Of a DNA stretch of 14,842 nucleotides, positions 7,670 through 14,842 are shown in pieces. The DNA is from an uncultured Methylococcaceae bacterium (GTDB taxonomy: Bacteria > Pseudomonadota > Gammaproteobacteria > Methylococcales > Methylococcaceae): NCBI GenBank assembly GCA_903910005.1, contig CAIVXW010000317.1, positions 1 through 14,842 of the forward strand, read 5' to 3'. The notes under the pieces are model-generated. The model did not search any database, was not told where the DNA came from, and saw only the letters and a program-made list of their open reading frames with translations. Each line of letters starts with the position of its first letter. The first letter of the stretch is position 1. A program made the translations under genes and the position numbers.

Positions 7670-8698
7670 ATGTCCGCTTCCTGCAACGGGGTTCCTGGTC
7701 TGGCTGGCTGGAGCCTGTGTCTGCTTGCGCTGTACCTGCTCTGGCCATTGCTGGAACCGCTGCTGTGGGCGGTCATTCTGGTGTACGCCAGTTGGCCGCT
7801 GCACACCGGCCTGACCCGGTTGCTGGGAGGGCGGGTGTGCTGGAGTGCCCTGCTGATTCCACTTGGCATACTGGTGGTTTTGCTGATACCGCTGGTCAGT
7901 GGGGTATTTTTGTTGCAGCGCGAATGGATGCTGTTCTACGCCGAGCTGCCGGGGTGGCTGAGTCGACCGGTGACGGTTCCGGGCTGGCTTGAAGCGGTTC
8001 CCCTGCTGGGCCAGCAACTGACGTTTTTGCTGGCACCTTTTGAGAGTTTGCAGGAATTGGCCCGCCATTACGGGTTGCCCTGGCTGAAGCAGGTTGGCGG
8101 TCAGGTAATGACGCTGCTGGAGGGAGTGGGATGGGCACTTGCCCGCAGCGGGTTTGTGCTTTTCGTGATGTTCTTTTTGTATCGTGACGGGCTGCGCGTG
8201 GCGACCGGGGTCAAGCAGGCTCTCAACCGGGTATTGGGCAGTGATGGTGCGTGTTATTGTGCCGTGGTGGAATCCACCACCCGGGCGGTGGTGTATGGCA
8301 TCGTATTCACGGCGGCCGGACAAGCAGTGGTAGCTACCCTGGGCTATCTGGTGGCGGGTCTCAAGGCTCCGCTGTTACTGGGGTTGCTGACTTTCCTGCT
8401 GGGAATGATTCCCTTTGGTGTGGTGGTTGTCTGGGGTTCTGCCAGTATTTCACTGGTGCTGGACGGGCAGGTCTGGCCTGCGCTGGGCTTGTTTTTATGG
8501 GGCACGCTGGTGGTGAGTTGGGTGGATAACCTGATTCGGCCCTGGGTAATCAGCCAGAATGTACGCATTCCCTTTTTGCTGATTGTGCTGGGCATTGTGG
8601 GAGGTTTCATTCAATACGGTTTCATCGGGCTTTTTGTGGGGCCTGTCATTCTCAATCTGAGTCTGACAGCCTGGCGCAAGGGCTTTCAATCGGCCTGA
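7670..8698 (+). CDS. AI-2E family (PerM-like) transporter
   Basis: A 342-residue polytopic membrane protein of the AI-2E exporter/PerM family. Hydrophobic segments lie at the N-terminus (LLALYLLWPLLEPLLWAVILVY and LLIPLGILVVLLIPLVSGVF). A long less hydrophobic middle section follows, then the C-terminal helix group with LLGMIPFGVVVVWG, SWVDNLIRPWVIS and GFIGLFVGPVIL; the last two are hallmarks of the family. Members export small molecules or ions (autoinducer-2, or Na+/H+ in some), and the substrate here cannot be told. ATG 7670 is preferred because AGAGG sits nine bases before it; an upstream TTG at 7661 would have no spacing. The gene seems to stand alone, between an inverted-repeat spacer and a downstream hairpin. 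Confidence 0.9.
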   Translation: MSASCNGVPGLAGWSLCLLALYLLWPLLEPLLWAVILVYASWPLHTGLTRLLGGRVCWSALLIPLGILVVLLIPLVSGVFLLQREWMLFYAELPGWLSRPVTVPGWLEAVPLLGQQLTFLLAPFESLQELARHYGLPWLKQVGGQVMTLLEGVGWALARSGFVLFVMFFLYRDGLRVATGVKQALNRVLGSDGACYCAVVESTTRAVVYGIVFTAAGQAVVATLGYLVAGLKAPLLLGLLTFLLGMIPFGVVVVWGSASISLVLDGQVWPALGLFLWGTLVVSWVDNLIRPWVISQNVRIPFLLIVLGIVGGFIQYGFIGLFVGPVILNLSLTAWRKGFQSA

Positions 8699-8707
8699 AG
8701 CGGAAAG

Positions 8708-8738
8708 TGGCGGAACCACGATGGTTGTGATTCCGCCA
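8708..8738 (+). terminator. Stem-loop after the AI-2E transporter, possible transcription terminator
   Basis: TGGCGGAA (8708-8715) pairs perfectly with TTCCGCCA (8731-8738). After one mismatch the stem continues as CAC/GTG around a 7-nt loop. It starts ten bases after the transporter stop and lies between convergent genes, as a bidirectional terminator would. No U-run follows, so it is not a textbook intrinsic terminator. A second, weaker inverted repeat, TCCGGT/ACCGGA, lies just after it at 8740-8763. I see no gene in the rest of 8699-8825. Confidence 0.45.
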
Positions 8739-8825
8739 GTCCGGTGTGGTCAGGTTGACCGGATGGTGAGCAGGCACGGCCCGTCGATCAACAGGCGTGC
8801 GCCGTACATTGCTGATGGGGATATG

Positions 8826-9032
8826 CTAAAGAATCAGATGGATGATTCCCAGCAGGGTCGCGATGAACAGTGCGGTGGCGATGATGCCGACGACGATGTA
8901 ATGACCAGCCGATCCGCCGCTAAAGTCACGCTCGCGGTTGTGCTGGCTCTGCACGCCAAAACCGGCCGCCAGTACGCTGCCAATGATTTGCCATACGGTC
9001 GGTTTGCCGGGCGGGTCATGCGGGATGGGCAT
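8826..9032 (-). CDS. DUF2970 family small membrane protein
   Basis: A 68-residue protein with the DUF2970 signature: an N-terminal amphipathic part leading into SVLAAGFGVQSQHNRERDFSGGS (19-41), then a single hydrophobic helix (about 45-67). DUF2970 proteins are short, proteobacterial and of unknown function. ATG 9032 is chosen because GAGG lies six bases before it; a TTG two codons upstream would abut the Shine-Dalgarno. The gene starts eight bases after the stop of the larger membrane protein gene upstream, which places it last in a three-gene unit. The call rests on the FGVQS and RERDF motifs. Confidence 0.85.
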   Translation of the reverse strand: MPIPHDPPGKPTVWQIIGSVLAAGFGVQSQHNRERDFSGGSAGHYIVVGIIATALFIATLLGIIHLIL

Positions 9033-9040
9033 GATCAACC

Positions 9041-9532
9041 TCAGGAGGCCGATTGCTTCTTGCGGAGCAGGACTATCTTGGTGCCAATGGCAATCGCCAG
9101 AACCAGAACCACGGTGAACAGGGCCCGGAAACCGGCACTGCCGGTGTAGATCATTTCCTCATCGACATTGCCCCAGATATTGCCTTTGGCTCCCTCGCCA
9201 CCGCCCATGGTCAGCAGGTAATTCCAGATAAAGTTGAGTGGAATGACCGACATGATGCCACAGCCCAGCGACATGATGATCTTGTCAATGGCCTTGTTGA
9301 CGTCCGGATCCTTGGTCATGTTTTCGCTGACCTGAAAATTATCCAGATACAGTTTAACGATGACATAACCCGGCAGCAGGATGACTACCGCCAGTCCGAC
9401 CAGATCCTTGAAGATCAGGAAACCGTTGCTGCCGATCAGGCTGAGTGCCGCCAGAATCACCAGACTGAAGGCTCCTGTACCGCCCCACATGATTAAATCG
9501 TCCTTGCGAAACTGAAACATCTCTTTGAACAT
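9041..9532 (-). CDS. Uncharacterised integral membrane protein, partly resembling DUF1616
   Basis: A 163-residue protein with about four hydrophobic segments: 19-36, 41-62 (LVGLAVVILLPGYVIVKLYL), 84-108 and 136-155. The LPGYVIVKLY helix followed by DKIIMSLGCGIMSVIPLNFIW recalls the start of DUF1616 proteins, where an LPGY helix precedes an ER-x-x-LS-x-G helix; I offer this as a resemblance only. A Gly-rich, acidic loop (109-130, GGGEGAKG then NVDEEM) separates the last two helices. The Shine-Dalgarno GAGGAG lies a few bases before ATG 9532. The gene begins 13 bp after the lipocalin-like gene ends and stops eight bases before the DUF2970 gene, so all three are probably one operon. Function unknown. 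Confidence 0.8.
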   Translation of the reverse strand: MFKEMFQFRKDDLIMWGGTGAFSLVILAALSLIGSNGFLIFKDLVGLAVVILLPGYVIVKLYLDNFQVSENMTKDPDVNKAIDKIIMSLGCGIMSVIPLNFIWNYLLTMGGGEGAKGNIWGNVDEEMIYTGSAGFRALFTVVLVLAIAIGTKIVLLRKKQSAS

Positions 9533-9545
9533 TTTGCTCTCCTCG

Positions 9546-9938
9546 TTATTTCTTGAAAAAATAAAAACCTTCGATACCGCCCTTGAGAATCATGGTATCA
9601 CCGGTTTTCTCGTACAACGTGTATTCCAGGGGTTTTCCCGGTCGTCCGGGGTTGTCGGACACGATCTTTCCATCAATGATCTCAAACTTCCATTCGTGCC
9701 GATCCGTGCCACCGAAGTGGCGATTGAAGCCGGAGGTTACGATGACGCCTTCGGGCTTGAATTCCCAGGTTCGATTTTCCGCGATCTTCGGTTTGTTGAG
9801 TGATGCGGCGACCGATTCCAGTTGCCAGGTGCCAGCGATTTCGCTGACATCGCCGATATAGACATCAGCCCACGCAGGCAGGCTGCCGATCAGCAGCACT
9901 CCTGCAGGACCGAGCCTTCCGATAAGTGTCGTAGCCAT
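9546..9938 (-). CDS. Secreted lipocalin-like protein of unknown ligand
   Basis: A 130-residue protein with a signal peptide (1-23, GVLLIGSLPAWA then Asp24). The mature part begins with AGTWQLESV (36-44) and continues with TWEFKPEGVIVTSG, HEWKFEIIDGKIVS, LEYTLYEKTGDTMILKG and a final GFYFFKK. Short alternating beta-strands after a GTW-x-L start are typical of small lipocalin-like or META-like beta-barrels, which often bind hydrophobic ligands. I cannot name the family with certainty. The frame stays open upstream to about 10106, but that extension is Pro/Arg/His-rich and non-hydrophobic, and ATG 9938 alone gives a signal peptide, so I start there. It is the first gene of a leftward unit with the DUF1616-like and DUF2970 genes, and divergent from metH. 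Confidence 0.78.
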   Translation of the reverse strand: MATTLIGRLGPAGVLLIGSLPAWADVYIGDVSEIAGTWQLESVAASLNKPKIAENRTWEFKPEGVIVTSGFNRHFGGTDRHEWKFEIIDGKIVSDNPGRPGKPLEYTLYEKTGDTMILKGGIEGFYFFKK

Positions 9939-10040
9939 AAGTTTCCCGGGGTTTGTTTGATTTTTTGATGCCCGCCCGGCCGGTTGGTGTGGCCGCCGGT
10001 GCGATGGGGGCACAGGATGGGTGATGCCTCTGCCGCAGCG

Positions 10041-10099
10041 CGATTGTGACACCAATCGTTTCCGCATGGCAAGAAACCCCCCAATCAGGGGCTTGATGC
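10041..10099 (+). promoter_or_regulatory. Two inverted repeats in the region upstream of metH
   Basis: The 208-bp spacer between the divergent lipocalin-like gene and metH holds a perfect inverted repeat, CGATTG/CAATCG (10041-10046 and 10053-10058). An interrupted hairpin follows: GCAT/ATGC, CAAG/CTTG and CCCC/GGGG nested around AATCA (10064-10099). TACAAT at 10102-10107 could be a -10 element for metH, but no good -35 is seen. The palindrome could be an operator and the hairpin a leader structure; both readings are inference. I do not recognise a cobalamin or SAM riboswitch. The rest of 9939-10146 shows nothing further. Confidence 0.3.
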
Positions 10100-10146
10100 A
10101 ATACAATAGGCCTCCTTTGTCACTCTAGCCACGCAAGCAGAATTCC

Positions 10147-13834
<3,688 letters not shown>

Positions 13835-13848
<14 letters not shown>

Positions 13849-14131
13849 ATCGCCGCTTGAACTCACCCTGTACGGAACCTGCGGGTGTCACCTCTGCACT
13901 GAGGCCGGTGAACTGTTGGATCATTGCCTTGACCAATGGCCCGTCCCTTACAACCGTGCATATTGTGATATTGCCGGGGATGAGGGTCTGGTGCTTTGCT
14001 ACGGTACCCGCATACCGGTCATCCGCGAACGGGTGACCGGTACCGAACTGGGCTGGCCGTTCGATTACGCCGCCCTGCAGGCGTGGCTGTGCCAGTGTCG
14101 TAATGCCCTGACCACTAATGGAGGCGAATGA
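13835..14131 (+). CDS. Glutaredoxin-like (DUF836 family) protein
   Basis: A 98-residue thioredoxin-fold protein. It opens with the strand LELTLYGTCGCHLCTEA, which contains a Cys18-His-Leu-Cys21 active site, and has the cis-Pro motif GTRIPVI (Pro61). GCHLC together with YGTRIPV is the signature of the DUF836/glutaredoxin-2 family of small bacterial redox proteins; their substrates are mostly unknown. Five further Cys (16, 33, 44, 55 and two near the C-terminus at 86 and 88) make it unusually Cys-rich for its size. The start overlaps the end of metH by 14 bp, so translation is probably coupled. Its stop overlaps the next ATG by 4 bp (ATGA at 14128-14131). A link to keeping MetH thiols or zinc cysteines reduced is speculation from position. 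Confidence 0.88.
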
Positions 14132-14841
14132 GAGCCATGAGTCTGCTGGCCATAGACCTTTATGAAAAACTGACCGAAGCCGTCGACGATAAAACCCGTT
14201 CGCGCCTGATCGTGCAGGCACTCAGCGAGCTGGATAATCGCTACCCCGACCTGAAGGACATGGCCACCCGACGTGATCTGAGTGAGACGGAACTGCGCCT
14301 TCGCAAGGAAACGGAAACAATCCGGCTGGAAATCAAGCAACTGGAAGTCAGCCTGCGCCAGGAGATTGAATCCACCCGGGCTGAAATCAAGCAACTGGAA
14401 GTCAATTCGCAGAGGCAGATTGAAGCCACCCGGGTCGAAATGAAGCAACTGGAAGTTAACCTGCAAAAGGAGATGCGGCAGATTGAGGTTAACCTGCAGA
14501 AGGAGATGCGGCAGATTGAGGTTAACCTGCAGAAGGAGATGCGGCAGATTGAGGTTAACCTGCAAAAGGAGATGCGGCAGATTGAGGTTAACCTGCGCAA
14601 GGAAATTGAATCCACCCGGGTTGAAATCAAGCAACTGGAAGTCGGCCTGCAAAAGGAAATGCGGCTGATTGATATCAACCTGCGTAAGGAAATTGAATCC
14701 ACCCGGGTTGAGATCAAGCAACTGGAGGTGCAACTGGCCAAGGCCATGCACCGGCAAACCCTGTGGATTGTAGGTTCGGTGGGCAGCATTATCGCACTGG
14801 TTCGCCTGCTTGACTGGTTCCTGACCCACTCGCTTCACTGA
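14128..14841 (+). CDS. Coiled-coil membrane protein with 18- and 11-residue repeats (DUF1640/CCDC90-like)
   Basis: A 237-residue protein. Residues 1-55 form a small helical head ending DMATRRDLSETE. Residues 56-200 are a continuous charged coiled coil, and residues about 211-232 form one C-terminal membrane helix (LWIVGSVGSIIALVRLL) with a short tail. The layout of a head, an LATKxDL-like motif, a coil and a C-terminal anchor is that of bacterial DUF1640/CCDC90-like proteins, whose role is poorly known. The coil consists of five 18-residue and five 11-residue units. GGAGG (14120-14124) is only three bases from ATG 14128; ATG 14137 is an alternative start. The 4-bp ATGA overlap with the glutaredoxin-like gene favours 14128 and coupling. 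The stop is one base before the window ends. Confidence 0.82.
   Translation: MRAMSLLAIDLYEKLTEAVDDKTRSRLIVQALSELDNRYPDLKDMATRRDLSETELRLRKETETIRLEIKQLEVSLRQEIESTRAEIKQLEVNSQRQIEATRVEMKQLEVNLQKEMRQIEVNLQKEMRQIEVNLQKEMRQIEVNLQKEMRQIEVNLRKEIESTRVEIKQLEVGLQKEMRLIDINLRKEIESTRVEIKQLEVQLAKAMHRQTLWIVGSVGSIIALVRLLDWFLTHSLH
14293..14727 (+). repeat. Intragenic tandem repeats: five 54-bp and five 33-bp units
   Basis: Read as units ending in the codons for Leu-Glu or Ile-Glu/Asp, the order is 54 (14293), 54 (14347), 54 (14401), 33 x 4 (14455-14586), 54 (14587), 33 (14641) and 54 (14674-14727). The four adjacent 33-bp copies are nearly identical: copies 1 and 4 match, copies 2 and 3 match, and the two types differ by one A/G change (CAAAAG or CAGAAG). 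The 54-bp units share ATTGAATCCACCCGGG and AAGCAACTGGA. The 33-bp unit looks like the 54-bp unit with an internal 21 bp (one heptad) missing. All units keep the frame. Confidence 0.95.
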
Positions 14842-14842
14842 G

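Noticed and set aside
8721..9149. A 142-residue plus-strand open frame across the DUF2970 gene
   Set aside because: It has no recognisable domain and runs antisense to the DUF2970 gene, whose motifs and Shine-Dalgarno are convincing.
10010..10060. SAH riboswitch upstream of metH, suggested by a GCGCTGC core
   Set aside because: The core lies on the strand opposite metH, and the flanking conserved stems of the SAH riboswitch are not recognisable.
10064..10099. Intrinsic terminator on the minus strand (CCCC/GGGG hairpin followed by TTTCTT)
   Set aside because: The core stem is only 4 bp, and a leftward terminator upstream of both divergent genes has no transcript to end; a leader structure is equally possible.
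9939..10106. N-terminal extension of the lipocalin-like gene to 10106
   Set aside because: The extension is Pro/Arg/His-rich and buries the signal peptide inside the protein; ATG 9938 gives a standard secreted protein.
14065..14838. A 257-residue open frame on the minus strand across the coiled-coil gene
   Set aside because: It mirrors the in-frame tandem repeats, which keep other frames open; its Leu/Asn/Gln-rich product is a low-complexity shadow of the plus-strand gene.

Overview
The window looks like ordinary chromosomal DNA from a moderately GC-rich gammaproteobacterium. The grounds are a class III aminotransferase, a CopC/CopD copper pair, cyoE-type heme farnesyltransferase, a paired M16 protease locus, a DUF2970 protein and a full-length MetH that closely resembles the enterobacterial enzyme. 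A methanotroph (Methylococcales-like) or another respiratory, copper-handling lineage would fit, but that is inference. I see no rRNA, tRNA, CRISPR, transposase or phage genes. The window is densely coded, with 12 complete protein genes and one gene cut at the left edge.

Layout. 1-3369 (+): the 3' part of a class III aminotransferase, then copC and an enlarged copD two bases apart. 3348-4765 (-): cyoE followed by a small membrane protein of unknown function; the latter's tail overlaps the end of copD in a convergent arrangement. 4826-7511 (+): two overlapping secreted M16 peptidase genes, the first with an intact zinc site and the second without one. 7512-7669: a non-coding spacer carrying an inverted repeat built from GGTGAAT units. 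7670-8698 (+): an AI-2E family (PerM-like) transporter, followed by a hairpin. 8826-9938 (-): a three-gene unit encoding a secreted lipocalin-like protein, a DUF1616-like membrane protein and a DUF2970 protein. 9939-10146: the leader shared with metH, containing two inverted repeats. 10147-14841 (+): metH, an overlapping DUF836 glutaredoxin-like gene, and a coiled-coil membrane protein built from 18- and 11-residue repeats.

How the genes work together. CopC and CopD probably handle periplasmic copper and its movement across the inner membrane. CyoE makes heme O for a terminal oxidase, so the left half has a copper and heme respiration theme, although no oxidase subunits are present. The M16 pair probably forms a heterodimeric periplasmic protease. 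MetH and the thioredoxin-fold protein are translationally coupled, which suggests but does not prove a redox link. The most distinctive features are the modular 54/33-bp repeat gene at the right end, the extra C-terminal domain of CopD, and the uncharacterised three-gene membrane operon divergent from metH.
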